Shown here: in pieces, positions 1 to 10,445 of the stretch
Layout: each line of letters opens with the position of its first letter
Position numbering within the stretch: the first letter of the stretch is position 1
NCBI RefSeq assembly: GCF_024679245.1
Contig: NC_090184.1
Coordinates: 11,793,233-11,857,232, forward strand
Length of the DNA stretch: 64,000 bases
Direction: 5' to 3'
Source: Pseudorasbora parva
Taxonomy: Eukaryota; Chordata; Actinopteri; Cypriniformes; Gobionidae
Notes under the pieces: model-generated
What the model saw: the letters and a program-made list of their open reading frames with translations, nothing else
What the model was told of the DNA's origin: nothing
Databases searched by the model: none
Position numbers and translations under genes: made by a program

Positions 1-18
1 TTCCCTCGATAAAGGGAA

Positions 19-118
19 CTGTAGCTGTGTCTCATTTCAGAAGGCTGCGTCCTCCGGAGGTCGCATTCGAAGGGTGCATACGTCATAAGGCCGTCTCATT
101 TCTAAAAAGTGAGTAGGA
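19..118. repeat. Short interspersed repeat, copy 1
   Basis: This segment closely matches 14325-14412; the shared core begins TGTCTCATTTCAGAAGGCTG. It abuts the 3' end of the Gypsy-like element. I see no partner in opposite orientation, so it is probably one end of a dispersed element. I do not recognise the family. Confidence 0.55.
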
Positions 119-1067
119 CACTCCAAAGGCCGTCCGGCCTGCAGCCCCCCCCCCCCCCCATTTCTGGAGAGGAAGTCGGCCACAGCCATCTGAGCACCCG
201 GCCTGTGGACCACCTGGAACTTAAAAGGCTGAAGAGCTAGATACCAGCGGGTGATCCGCGCGTTGGTATCCTTCATGCGGTGGAGCCATTGGAGAGGAGC
301 GTGGTCCGAACAGAGGGTGAACTCCCGCCCCAGAAGGTAGTAGCGGAGGGTGAGAGAACGGCCCACCTGATGGCAAGGCACTCCTTTTTGATGGTGCTGT
401 ACTTAGCCTCTCTCTTCGAGAGCTTACGGCTAATGTACAGCACCGGCCGCTCTCCCCCCTCCACCTCCTGGGCCAGGACTGCGCCCAGCCCCCTGTCCGA
501 CGCGTCAGTCTGCAACAGAAAAGGGAGAGAAAAGTCAGGGGAGTGTAAAAGCGGCCCGCCACATAGAGCAGCCTTAACTCGGGTGAAGGCCTGCTGGCAC
601 GGCTCCGTCCATTGGACCGTATCTGGTAGCCCCTTTCTAGTAAGGTCAGTCAGAGGGCTGGTGAGGTCCGAATAATTTGGTATAAACCGTCTATAATTTC
701 CCGCCAGCCCCAAGAACTGCCTTACCTCCTTTTTGGTCTTGGGTCTCGGACAGGTTGCAATTGCGGCGGTCTTATCAATTTGGGGACGCACCTGCCCATG
801 ACCCAAGTGGAAGCCCAGATACCTTACCTCCACAAGACCGCCCTGACATGCTGCATATGCCGCTGCCAATCGTGACTGTAAATCACGATATCGTCCAGGT
901 AGGCAGCAGCATATGCGGCATGGGGACGCAAAATCCTGTCCATGAGGCGCTGAAAGGTAGCGGGTGCCCCGAACAAGCCGAAGGGAAGCGTGACGAATTG
1001 GTGCAATCCAAACGGCGTGGTGAAGGCTGTCTTTTCTTTGGACAATGGAGACAAGGGGATCTGCCAA
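37..1067 (-). pseudogene. RT thumb/connection and RNase H, frameshifted
   Basis: Two frames carry the rest of pol. The first (real similarity from about 860 to 340) has the RT-RNase H connection (VRQFLGLAGNYRRFIPNYS), the RNase H start LLQTDASDRGLGAVLAQ and SKREAKYSTIKKECLAIRWA. The second (381 to about 160) resumes with HAPLQWLHRMKDTNARITRW and HRPGAQMAVADFLSRN. A run of 14 C at about 147-160 encodes a glycine stretch. Frameshifts near 830-850 and 340-380 inactivate it. No integrase follows, which is consistent with integrase lying upstream of RT. Confidence 0.85.
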
Positions 1068-2590
1068 TAGCCCTTCGTTAAGTCCAATGTCGAATAAAAT
1101 CGAGCCGTGCCCAGCCGATCAAGCAACTCGTCAACCCGCGGCATTGGATACGCGTCGAATTTCGACACTGCGTTCACCTTGCGGTAGTCCACACAGAACC
1201 TGACCGAGCCGTCGGTTTTAGGGACTAAAACGATCGGGCTCGCCCAGTCACTGTTGGACTCCTCTATTACTCCCATATCGAGCATTGCCCCTAATTCTTC
1301 CTGAACTACTTTTTTCTTGTGTTCAGGTAAGCGATACGGCCGGCTGCGAACTACCACGCCCGGCTCGGTCTCGATATGGTGCTGAATTAAGTTGGTACGT
1401 CCCGGTAGGGGCGAAAACACGTCGGCGAACTCCGCCTGTAGTTTAGAGAGATCAGTGAGTTGGGACGGTGAGAGGTGATCTCCCCCAGGGGCCAGCGCGA
1501 CCGATTGTGCTTTGATGCTCGCCTCTGGCCCGAGATCATCCTCTCCCCCGATCACCGTCGCCAACAACACTGATTCCACCTCATTCCATTTCTTAAGGAG
1601 ATTGAGGTGGTATATTTGACGTGCCCCGTTCCTATCGGACCGTATCACTTCATAATCGAGGTCTCCAACCTGTCGTGCGACCTCAAACGGCCCCTGCCAC
1701 TTCGACATTAATTTAGAGCTCTATGTAGGGAGTAATACGAGCACTTTCTCTCCCGGTGTAAATTTGCGTAGTCTCGTACCCCTGTTATACGACCGGCTTT
1801 GGCGGTCCTGGGCTTGCAACAAATTCTCCCTAGATAGCCGCCCCAAGGTGTGGAGTTTTGTTCGCAAGTCCAGCACATATTGGATTTCGTTCTTGGCCAA
1901 AGAAGGCCCCTCCTCCCAAGTTTCTCGTAGGACGTCCAGCACCCCCCGGGGCTGCCGTCCGTAGAGAAGCTCGAAGGGGGAAAACCCCGTGGAGGCTTGC
2001 GGGACCTCTCGCACAGCGAATAAGAGGGGTTCTAACCACCGATCCCAATTTTTGGCGTCTTCCTGTACGAATTTACGGATCATGGATTTAAGAGTGCGAT
2101 TAAATCGTTCGACCAAGCCGTCTGTTTGTGGGTGATAGACGCTTGTCCGAATAGATTTAATGCCCAATAATCCGTACAATTCGCTTAACGTGCGTGACAT
2201 AAACGCCGTGCCTTGATCAGTGAGGATTTCTTTCGGAATCCCCACTCGGGAGATTAAACGAAACAGTGCGTCCGCAACACTCTTCGCAGAGATGTTGCGG
2301 AGAGCCACTGCTTCCGGATATCGTGTTGCGTTGTCCACAATAACTAGCGCAAAACGATGTCCGCGTGCGGATCGCTCTAATGGCCCGATGAGGTCCATCG
2401 CAATTCTCTCGAAGGGGACCTGCATTAATGGAAGGGGGCGCAATGGCGCTTTTGGGGCGGCCAGTGGATTCACCAACTGACATTCAGGACAAGATGCGCA
2501 CCACCTGCGCACATTGTCGTGAATGCCTGGCCAAAAAAATCGGGTCATTAAACGATTCAGCGTGGCCGCCTGTCCCAGGTGGCCCGCCAT
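824..2590 (-). pseudogene. Integrase followed by reverse transcriptase, interrupted by a stop
   Basis: The 2590-1721 part has an HHCC-type zinc-binding remnant (HLGQAATLNR, then CASCPECQ) and an integrase catalytic core: MDLIGPL with the first Asp, LTDQGTAFMS with the second, and HPQTDGLVERFNRT with the Glu. An in-frame TAG near 1718 separates it from 1708-824, which starts with an integrase C-terminal GPF-type motif (KWQGPFEV) and continues into RT. RT shows the N-terminal KKVVQEELG region, FCVDYRKVNAVS, the motif-A region YSTLDLTKGYWQ, LPFGLFGAPATFQRLMD and the catalytic box YLDDIVIYS. The same frame continues across the stop, so integrase and RT were one polyprotein. The frame is lost near 824-850. 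Confidence 0.88.
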
Positions 2591-2594
2591 TGGG

Positions 2595-4249
2595 TTAGAG
2601 TGAGCTCTTTGGCACTAACAACTGGGTTGTATCCACTTTTGTCTGAGCGTCTTGGGTCACTCGATACAACCTGTCCTTAATTATGGCAAAATAAGGATAC
2701 GTGACGGGCAATGCAGGTTGAAGGGACTGACCGTCGATAGTGCGGACCTGCTGGAAAGCATGTTTTAGGGTCTCGTCTTGAGACTGCTCCAGAGGGAAGT
2801 CATCGCGGTCTGAGAGAATCAGTCTCTCGACCCCGCTCAGTTCCTCTGAATCAGTTCCCGAGGGCCCCGTATCAGTCTCGCCAACCTGCACACGCACCGC
2901 CCCGTTCCTAGCCTTGTTCTCCCAAGCGGCATCCGTGCATAACGACCCCAATAACGCCGGAAAGGCGGGCCAATTCGTTCCCAGAATTAGCGGATGCCGG
3001 AGGTGGGGACTAACCGCCACCTCAACACTATGATTTTCTCCCCTAAACTGTATCGTGACTGGGACAACCGGATATTCCACCACATCCCCGTGCACACACC
3101 GCACCTTAACCATGCGGCTTGTATCCAATGCCCCAGGCTGCATCAGGCTTTGATGGATCGAGGTTTGGTTACATCCTGAATCCACCAAGGCCTGATATGT
3201 ACCCCCCTTGATACTCACAGGAATTTGGTACTCTCCTGCTTGATCGGGGGTGGTCCGCTGGAAGTCCGGGACCCGGATCATTGTCCCGATGTCCATCATC
3301 GGACATCGGTCCACAAAATGGTCCGGGTCGCCGCACCGCCAGCAGGCCAGCCCAGGCCTGCCCGCCGCCCCTGCGGCGGGGAGTGGGTTGCAATATGAGC
3401 GCGGAGGGGGGGTGGAACCGGAACCGTTATCCCCGCCCGACCCCAGCAGCCCCGCCCCCCTGGGCGGGGCCCTCGAACTCCCGTACTGCCCTGGGCCCAT
3501 TCCACCCCGGCCTCTGGGGGGAATGCGAGGGGGCCCTGGAGGGCGGGACCTAGGGAGAGGGACAGGGCGAGAAGGAGAGACAGAGGGGGGAGAGAGAGAG
3601 GGAGAGGTTAGTAGGGGCTCACCGACCCCCGGGCACGCCACCAGATGGTCCTCCGCCAGGTTGATGGCCGTCGTCAGCGACGTGGGCCGGTGGCACTGGA
3701 CCCACTCGGCGGTCTTCTTAGGTAGCCGAGCGATAAACTGCTCCAGTACCACCAGATCGACGATGTGGTCCACGTCGCTTCCACCGGCCAATAGCCATTT
3801 GCGGCACGCGTCCCGGAGCTGGTGGGCCATCGCGAAGGGTCGGCCGGCCTCACCCCACTCCAGCGAGCGGAACCGCTGACGATGCTGCTCAGGGGTCCGG
3901 CCGACCCGCTGGATGATGGCCCTCTTCAGGTCTTCATAATCCAGGAGGTTCGCCACCGGCAGTTGTTGGGCGGCCGCCTGGGCTTCTCCGGTGAGCAGTG
4001 GTATGAGGCGCACCGGCCACTGTGCCCGGGGCCACCCGCAGGCCTCCGCTGCCTTCTGAAAGAGGTCGATGAAGGCCTCGGGATCGTCCTGTGGCCCCAT
4101 CTTGTGTAGGGGCACGTGGACCGGTGCGCTGGCGAGCCCGGCGGCTTCGGTGCAAACCTCCCGGTCTACCCAGCTCCGGAACCTCTCGCGGTCCTCTTGC
4201 TGGCCGCGGACGATGGCCTCGAAGCGGCGCTCCTGGTCCGCCCGCAGAA
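2595..4249 (-). CDS. Gag-protease polyprotein plus integrase N-terminus, 5'-truncated
   Basis: The first methionine is at 4115, but the frame is open to about 4249 with similar composition, so the true start is probably lost upstream. From that methionine the ORF gives 506 residues. It shows a capsid-like N-terminal half (about residues 1-170), a proline/arginine/glycine-rich linker, a CCHC zinc knuckle (CWRCGDPDHFVDRC, about residues 258-271) and an aspartic protease motif (VDSGCNQTS, about residue 312) followed by LILGTNW. The last 50 residues (YPYFAIIKDRLYRV then LLVPK) look like the start of an integrase zinc-binding domain. Protease therefore runs straight into integrase, which supports the Gmr1-like order. 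The frame ends at 2595 at what appears to be a small deletion. Confidence 0.85.
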
Positions 4250-4800
4250 TTTAACTTTTTAATTCTGAAATGGTGTTTCTGCCTTTTATTGTTACCAAGC
4301 AGTGATCACAAATTTAAATATAAATTTCCTTTGAAATAAAGCCCATTCATAAATAAATAGAAAAATAAACAAAAAGAACAAACTTTACCTCGGGAGGAGG
4401 GCCTAAACAAATGAAAACAAAAATACCTCTACCTAAAAGGAATTAAGTATTAAATTACCTACGTTAAAGAAAAATAAACAAAACAACAGATAACTTCCCT
4501 CGCTCCCTAACTAACCATTAAACAGGAGAAAAGATATTAGGTATCCTCCACCCTACGTTACCCATAACATCTTAACTGATTATAACAGATCTCAACTTGT
4601 TAACACTATAACACTCATTACACATTACAACAATGAGCGCACCAAGCTCTCTCTGGTCTGGGTTTGGAGAACCGGATCAGCCTCAACCGTCGCATGTCTC
4701 TCTCCTTTCCCCGTTTCTCTCTGCAGCTTTAAAGTGGACTCCTCAGGACACGCACCAATCAGGGCGTAGGCAACTCCCAGATTAGATGAATGAACAGGTG
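4250..4800. other. AT-rich spacer between two Gypsy fragments
   Basis: There is no convincing gene. The segment may include LTR or untranslated sequence of either neighbouring retrotransposon, but I find no matching repeat pair in the window to prove it. Confidence 0.4.
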
Positions 4801-4807
4801 GTAACAT

Positions 4808-5762
4808 TTACCTATCTGGCAAGAAAACACAGGCAGGGAGAAAGACAGAAAGTGAGAGAGAGAAGAACAAATACTCCAAAAACTCAAAATAAAACAGAAA
4901 AATAACAAAAAAACGTCTCAACTCACGTTTATTAGATTGAGATGGATAGTCTATTATAGCAGAAACTTTCGCTTCTACTGGTCTCACACTTCCTTGACCC
5001 ACTTTCTTTCCCAAGTATGTCACCTCTCCTTTCGCAAATTCACAGGCAGAAATCTCCGAAGCCCGTGGTGTGAGAGGCACCTGCCAGTAACCCTTTAATA
5101 GATCTATTTTTGTCACGTATCTTGCCGTTCCCACCCGATCGATACAATCCTCAATACGAGGTAGGGGGAACGAATCGAAAGATTATTAACTTTCCGGTAA
5201 TCTGTACAAAAGCGATATGTAGAGTCTGGTTTGGGCACAAGCAGACATGGGGAGCTCCATGGGCTTTGACTTGGTACAGCTAACCTATGTTTTAGTAGAT
5301 ATTTTACCTCATCCTTCATAATGTTGCGTTTTCGTGGATTCACTCTATATGGATGCTGTTTCACCGGGGATGCACTACCCACCTCAATGTCATGACATAA
5401 CACGTTCTACTAGGTACATCTGAAAAAAGTGAGGGAAAAGAATGAATCAACCTACACACATATTGTTCCTCAGACAAGTGTCTCAAATAACTACTTAAAT
5501 CCTGTAAAATACTGGAATTATTTAGGTGAGGAGTAGAAATAAGAGCAACATCATTTTCTACTGCACAAGAGGTAGTTATGGTGACTGTGGAAGGAACCAG
5601 TGGAACATCTATAGAAGATGGTTCTCTCGCCACATAAGCTTTTAGCATATTTACATGGCAAACTCGAGTTTTGCGTCGATGATCAGGAGTCTGAACAACG
5701 TAATCAGTTTCACTGAGCTTTTGCTCGATGACATATGGGCCTGAGAACTTTGCTTTTATACT
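4808..5762 (-). pseudogene. Second Gmr1-like Gypsy pol fragment (integrase C-terminus to RT)
   Basis: On the minus strand, 5762-5640 encodes an integrase C-terminal domain (KFSGPYVIEQKLSETDYVV, then VCHVNMLKAY). This leads through a linker into RT: KQHPYRVNPRKR, SPWSSPCLLVPKPD, FCTDYRKVNNLS, and in another frame VTKIDLLKGYWQVPLTPRAS. RT then jumps directly to a connection-domain segment (VTYLGKKVGQG, then KRELRRFF), so the catalytic YxDD box is deleted. The coding parts are split over several frames. An integrase tail immediately upstream of RT means this fragment has the same unusual domain order as its neighbour, but the sequences differ enough to be a separate element. Confidence 0.78.
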
Positions 5763-7430
5763 CGAAAAATGTAAGTATAACTATAAAAAAATTAAGATTT
5801 CCCCCAGAATGAACTGCACTGCTAGCCCACCCGCAGACACTTACAATAATAATGACAAATGCTGAGCAATACTTAATTATATTACTTTTTTTATATATCG
5901 TTTTAGTAAAACGAGCAAAAGGCAACTTGTCATATGACATAGCGATGCATGCCATGAATGAATACACATTAGACAAATGCAGCCAATGTGAATATGATGT
6001 GAATCATTTTATTTACTGACAACTAAGGAAACATGAATGAATGAGTAAAAGAATTAATAAAAGTAAACATCACAAGAAATGAATAAAAGTCAACACATGA
6101 AACAACACATGAAACAAAGCTTTATTCAAATGTATTGTTCTAACGATCACACATACAGAAGGTGAACGCCACATCTGCTGCCCGTCTCAACACAGCTGTG
6201 CCAGTTCTGCAGCTTTATATTGATGAAGCAGTTGACCACCGTGAACACCTTCGTCTGTCCTAGCCATCCATCATGTCCCTCATAGCGTTTTGACTTTTGC
6301 GTGTAGTAGGCTTTCTGGTTTGATCTCCGTAGCCGTCACCACCAGTGTGTCCTTGAGCAAGGCTTTTAGCTCCAGGGGGATCGTCCCTGTAATAAGTGCA
6401 CTGCTTTTGGTCTTTTTCTAGCAGTTTCACTGGCTCTGGGTTTACTGAGGATGAAGAGACCACAGCAACATCTGGCTCAGATGAGGCACTAAGGGCCGGT
6501 GAAGTGATGAAGGGTCCAGGTTCTACAAAAGCACTCATTTAAACAGCACAATGTCATTTGATTTCTGTATTAGAAGTAACTAAATGATCTTACTTTATAT
6601 TTTTATTTCAGGTTTTCCCCACACATGACACCCGTGTCTTGCAGGCCCTGCTCCATCACAAAAGCTCTGCAGCAAATGCAAAGCCATCAAGAATCAGAAA
6701 AGTGCTGAAATAACTCTTTGAAACAAACTTAAGATTTAAATAGATGATTCATTTCTGTAGTATACTGACTCAAAGCCTTTGATGACAGCATTCCTTCATC
6801 AGCCGCTCTCCACCATATAAACAGACACACGAGCTCTTCTGTCCCTGTAACATTAAGATGTGTTACCTATGTGACTTATGTTCAATACTACATTTAAATG
6901 TAGTTGCTGATATGTTAATGTTCCTCAGTTTATTAACAGTACTAATGGACAAATTAAATTGATAACTTATGTTTAGTTACTTTATGTAGATTTGTTTATT
7001 TACATTGCTGAGGTTCATGTAAAATAAGCAGAGTTGTCAACAGTGAACTCTATAACACACACACACACACCATTCTGATCTATTCAGATGTATCAGATGT
7101 CTATTTTATGTTGTGATGTGCTCATCTGCAATACTTATAAAAAATTCCTGTCAGGTGTTAAATAAACATTTAGTAAGTATCTTTATCTTTAAGATGTATA
7201 TGTAATCCACTTTGGAGACGTATGTGTGTTACTGGAGCTCCCCTGTTAGCTATACACAATAAAACCTGTTTTTACAGCACAATCACAACTATTCAGACAA
7301 CTTTGCACCTTCAACAATTCAAAGGTTTACTCTACAGAAGCTCAACAAATGTGATTTGAACACAAGAGAATCGTGATTTTCGTTTGTAATACTCATGTTT
7401 GAAAACACCCGCACACTTTCCTCCACCTGA
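5763..7430. other. Non-coding, AT-rich region
   Basis: I see no supported gene. One 92-residue minus-strand ORF lies at 6260-6538 and is listed separately. A short (AC)n run lies near 7050-7070. Confidence 0.4.
6260..6538 (-). other. Unrecognised 92-residue ORF, probably not a gene
   Basis: The ORF is Ser/Pro-rich in its first third and Lys/Arg-rich at its end. I see no domain, no signal peptide and no splice signals. Part of it (around 6345-6365) resembles the kind of low-complexity text found in dispersed fish repeats. It could be an exon of an unknown gene but nothing supports that. Confidence 0.15.
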
Positions 7431-7434
7431 CGTA

Positions 7435-7800
7435 TCCTTTCCTGTGGCCTTATGGGAAGGCAGGGATAGAAAAGTATTCGACGATGAACGCTTCACAATC
7501 TGGGCGGAGCGCAGTAGGCCATCCGGGGATTTCTCGCCTACTCTTTTATGATTACTGAGGTTTCGAACATACTACTCCTTTCACGTACTGTTTTCGCCTA
7601 CTATATAGTAGGTTAGTAGGCATATTCGAACGCAACTTGAGTACACGTACGTCCGAATCTTGCGAGAAATAGTCCAAACGCCTGGTAGTTCTCGCCTACT
7701 CTTTTATGAATACTAAGGATTCGTACATACTTTTCGCTCGCCTACTGCTTTTTCCATACTATATAGTAGGAAAGTATGCGGTTCCGAACGCAGCCTTAGA
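7435..7800. repeat. Imperfect tandem duplication of a MITE-like sequence
   Basis: Two related blocks, about 7532-7640 and 7690-7795, share TCTCGCCTACTCTTTTATGA and the core ACTATATAGTAGG, each followed by a TTCGAACGCA- or TTCCGAACGCA-type tail. The family is not identified. Confidence 0.55.
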
Positions 7801-7801
7801 T

Positions 7802-7922
7802 ACGCTCTCGGACTAACCATAAAATATCTTTAACTGAAGATGAACGGAGGTCTTAAGGGTGTGGACCGACATTAGGGAGAGTCATTAATGACATGAATTT
7901 AATTTTTGGGTGAACTAGCCCT
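7802..7922. mobile_element. Right-hand end of a TTAA-flanked MITE
   Basis: The stretch ends GGGTGAACTAGCCCT followed by TTAA (7923-7926). This mirrors the AGGGATAGTTCAC terminus of the complete MITE at 32671-33240. The left end is not visible, so this is a truncated copy. Confidence 0.5.
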
Positions 7923-8551
7923 TTAAGACCCAACTGCTGCCACCTACTGTTGGTTTAGTTTCATATACTTTTCAACATTTCTTTTGTTTATACAAAAATA
8001 CCATCTCATAACAATCTCATAACATTATTTAATGCAGTTGTAATTTTTCAGTGTAAATTATTTAATTTGACGGGTAACAGCCCTATAGTGTCTTATTTTA
8101 ATTTAATGTATAGATAAAATTTTAGAATGCAATATGAAACCTGAAGAATAGCGTATATTTAATAAGATTAGGGTAAAAATGTCCATTATAAAAGGTAAAA
8201 ATATCACAAATATGCAGATTTAAAATATGTCAAAGCTGATTGAACACTGTTGAGAATATTGCTTCAGAATAAGTTTATTATTGTGTAAAAATCTCTATTG
8301 TAAGCCAATTTTGTATAGTTTATATTGTATATCGTTCATATTGCCCATTACTATCAATACGCACAAAATGTGCACATCAATCATGCTAAATCAAGCTGGT
8401 ATTTCACATAAAAAGCACCTGCTTCCATACATTTGCGATCACAGGAAGGAACAAAACAACTACGTTTTTAAGTCCAACAGCTTACACATTTACAGGTTTC
8501 CAACTCTTTTTCAGCGATCATTTTCTAGGCATTTTCGATTTTACTACGCTG

Positions 8552-8918
8552 GAAGCTCATTAGAGATGGGAAGTGCAGTTCTATTTAATGAACCGATTCT
8601 TTTAGACAGTTCGGTTCAATGAAGCGACAAGGATCACGCCAAATATTGCTCTCTAAGACTTTAAAAGGTGTACAGTTTGTATGACTTGCAGACGATTTAC
8701 TCTTTAATTCCCTTGATTTGCTAGACTGTCCACACAATTTATAAATCGAGGAAATGAAATAGTAAATCGTCCGCAAGTCTTGACAACAAACCGTACATCT
8801 TTTAAAGTCTTGGAAAGCAATATTTGGTGTGATCCTTGTCTTTGGTTTCATTGAAACGAACTGTCTGAAAGAATCGGTTCACCAAATAGAACTGCACTTC
8901 CCATCTCTAATGAGCTTC
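8552..8918. mobile_element. Palindromic foldback/MITE element
   Basis: The left arm begins GAAGCTCATTAGAGATGGGA and the right arm ends with its reverse complement at 8918. The arms are about 170 bp each and meet near 8735. Both arms carry the motifs GCAGTTCTATTT and TAAATCGTC in mirrored order. It has no coding capacity. The TAGAGATGGGAA terminus suggests a hAT-derived element, but I could not define a target duplication. Confidence 0.75.
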
Positions 8919-9129
8919 AGACCATGCACTCATATCGTTAAAATAGGGCCCATAGTTCAACAGCATCATTGTAACAAGTAACAGTCTTTATTATTAACAC
9001 TTATATAATTATGTTACCTGGATGCATTTTAAAACAAGAATGCAATACGCATTTGAGTAAACTATAAAATATTATGATTTAACAGGATAATTTTAATGTT
9101 CAAAAGCTTTCATAACAACCTTATTAAAC

Positions 9130-9330
9130 AATATTTATGAAGATGACAGAAAACCCAACTGTAATTTAAAATAGCCTCAATTGAAACAGCAAAATTATTA
9201 TAAAAACACTTTTCTGACTTTTCGCCACCTAGGAAATAAATCTAAATACTCTTAGACAGAACCATTCAATAAAGACATTGCATTTTAAAATGACTTACCA
9301 TAGACCGTCTATTCTTGCTTCTGTTCTGAG
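9130..9330 (-). repeat. Diverged duplicate segment, copy 1, exon-like
   Basis: This block is related in the same orientation to 9640-9850. Both contain TTTTAAAATAGCCTCA, CTGACTTTTCGC and ACTTACCATA. On the minus strand the last motif reads ATGGTAAGT, an ATG placed directly on a consensus splice donor, preceded by a GACGGTYTATG-type leader. Confidence 0.5.
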
Positions 9331-9639
9331 GCAGACATGATGCAGTCTGACGTCTCGTTTATGTGTTGGAGAACAGGTTCAAGCTAGTCTGAAATACCAC
9401 GTAAAAGAATTCATTTGAACACGTATTTCTTCAATAGCATTAGTATAATGATTAAATCACTTATATTACGTTTGCTGTTGCCTTGTCTTGGAGGTCACGT
9501 AACGTTACCTTAACTTTAATGCATTATATTTCAAACGAGAACATGTTTAAACCACGACGAAAAAGAGGTTATTTTTACACTGAAACACTTCACTAACACT
9601 CTAACTAAACTGTAACAATATATAAAGATGAAATAAGAA

Positions 9640-9850
9640 ACGAACTATTTTAAAATAGCCTCAGTGGAAACGAGTCATATATATTTTGTTTTTCCGGAAT
9701 TTCTGAGGTGAAATGTAACTTACGTTATAGATTTAAACCATTTCCTGACTTTTCGCTGCCTATTAAAGTAACCTCAGACAAAAACCAGACAACAAAGCTA
9801 TTGAATTTTAAAATTACTTACCATAAACCGTCTTTCCTTGGTTCGGAAGA
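9640..9850 (-). repeat. Diverged duplicate segment, copy 2, exon-like
   Basis: This is the partner of 9130-9330 at an offset of about 515 bp. The minus-strand ATGGTAAGT (near 9817-9825) is conserved here too. A candidate promoter lies upstream on the minus strand. Confidence 0.5.
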
Positions 9851-9885
9851 AACTGGGGAAGAAAATCGCACCTTCCCGTTCAAGT

Positions 9886-9925
9886 TCACGCGGTGCACTC
9901 CCGCGCATGCGCACTTGCGCAGGGA
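9886..9925 (-). promoter_or_regulatory. Candidate NRF1-type promoter element
   Basis: GCGCATGCGC at about 9902-9911 fits the NRF1 consensus and lies in a short GC-rich island, followed by TTGCGCAGG. It sits upstream (minus strand) of the ATG-donor segment, so it could be the promoter of an unannotated minus-strand first exon. This is inference only. Confidence 0.3.
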
Positions 9926-10445
9926 TTACGACTCAGTGAACTAGTGAAGTGAACTATCTCTATTAGTAGAATCAACTAATATTTTTTTATTATATCAGTG
10001 TATTGCCATTATGCCATTAGTTTAATCAACGTCAACTAAAAATGTTATGTTATCTGAACAACCTTACTGAATCTAAGTTGATTTGACAAAAAAAACAAAT
10101 GTTGTGATAACAAATCTTGGAAATAATTTTTTACAGTGCAGAAATTGCTGCAAATATAGTGAAAATGCTGTCTATCCTGCTTAATCGTATTTCAGATTGA
10201 CAGCGCGGAGTTGTTTGGTCAGCATGATATAGTCATTATCTGATTATATTCATAGATGCCACCTACGTCACTACTAAATAGAACGCCACCATATTTACGA
10301 CCAATCTTGTAATCTCGCCCAGTGGCTGCCCAAACTGCCCATTTGAATGAGAGAGACAGAAAGATACCTGAAGAAAATTTCTATTTTAGGCTCCAATCCT
10401 TATTTGTTACCCCCAGTTTTCTTTTGTCCGTTATTACATATAATA

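Larger units (their letters stand above)
37..4249 (-). mobile_element. Ty3/Gypsy retrotransposon with Gmr1-like gene order, degraded
   Basis: Reading the minus strand downward, the domains run gag with zinc knuckle, protease, integrase, reverse transcriptase, RNase H. Standard Ty3/Gypsy elements put integrase last; integrase ahead of RT is the arrangement described for the Gmr1 group of deuterostome Gypsy-like elements. No LTR is visible. The gag end stops abruptly near 4249 where GC-rich coding DNA gives way to AT-rich DNA, and the RNase H end runs out near 37-120. The copy is dead: there is a break near 2590, an in-frame stop near 1718, and frameshifts near 830-850 and 340-380. Its GC-rich composition contrasts with its flanks. 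Confidence 0.88.

Noticed and set aside
3250..3879. Plus-strand 209-residue ORF opposite gag
   Set aside because: It is GC-rich antisense shadow of the gag-protease frame, which has a zinc knuckle and protease motif.
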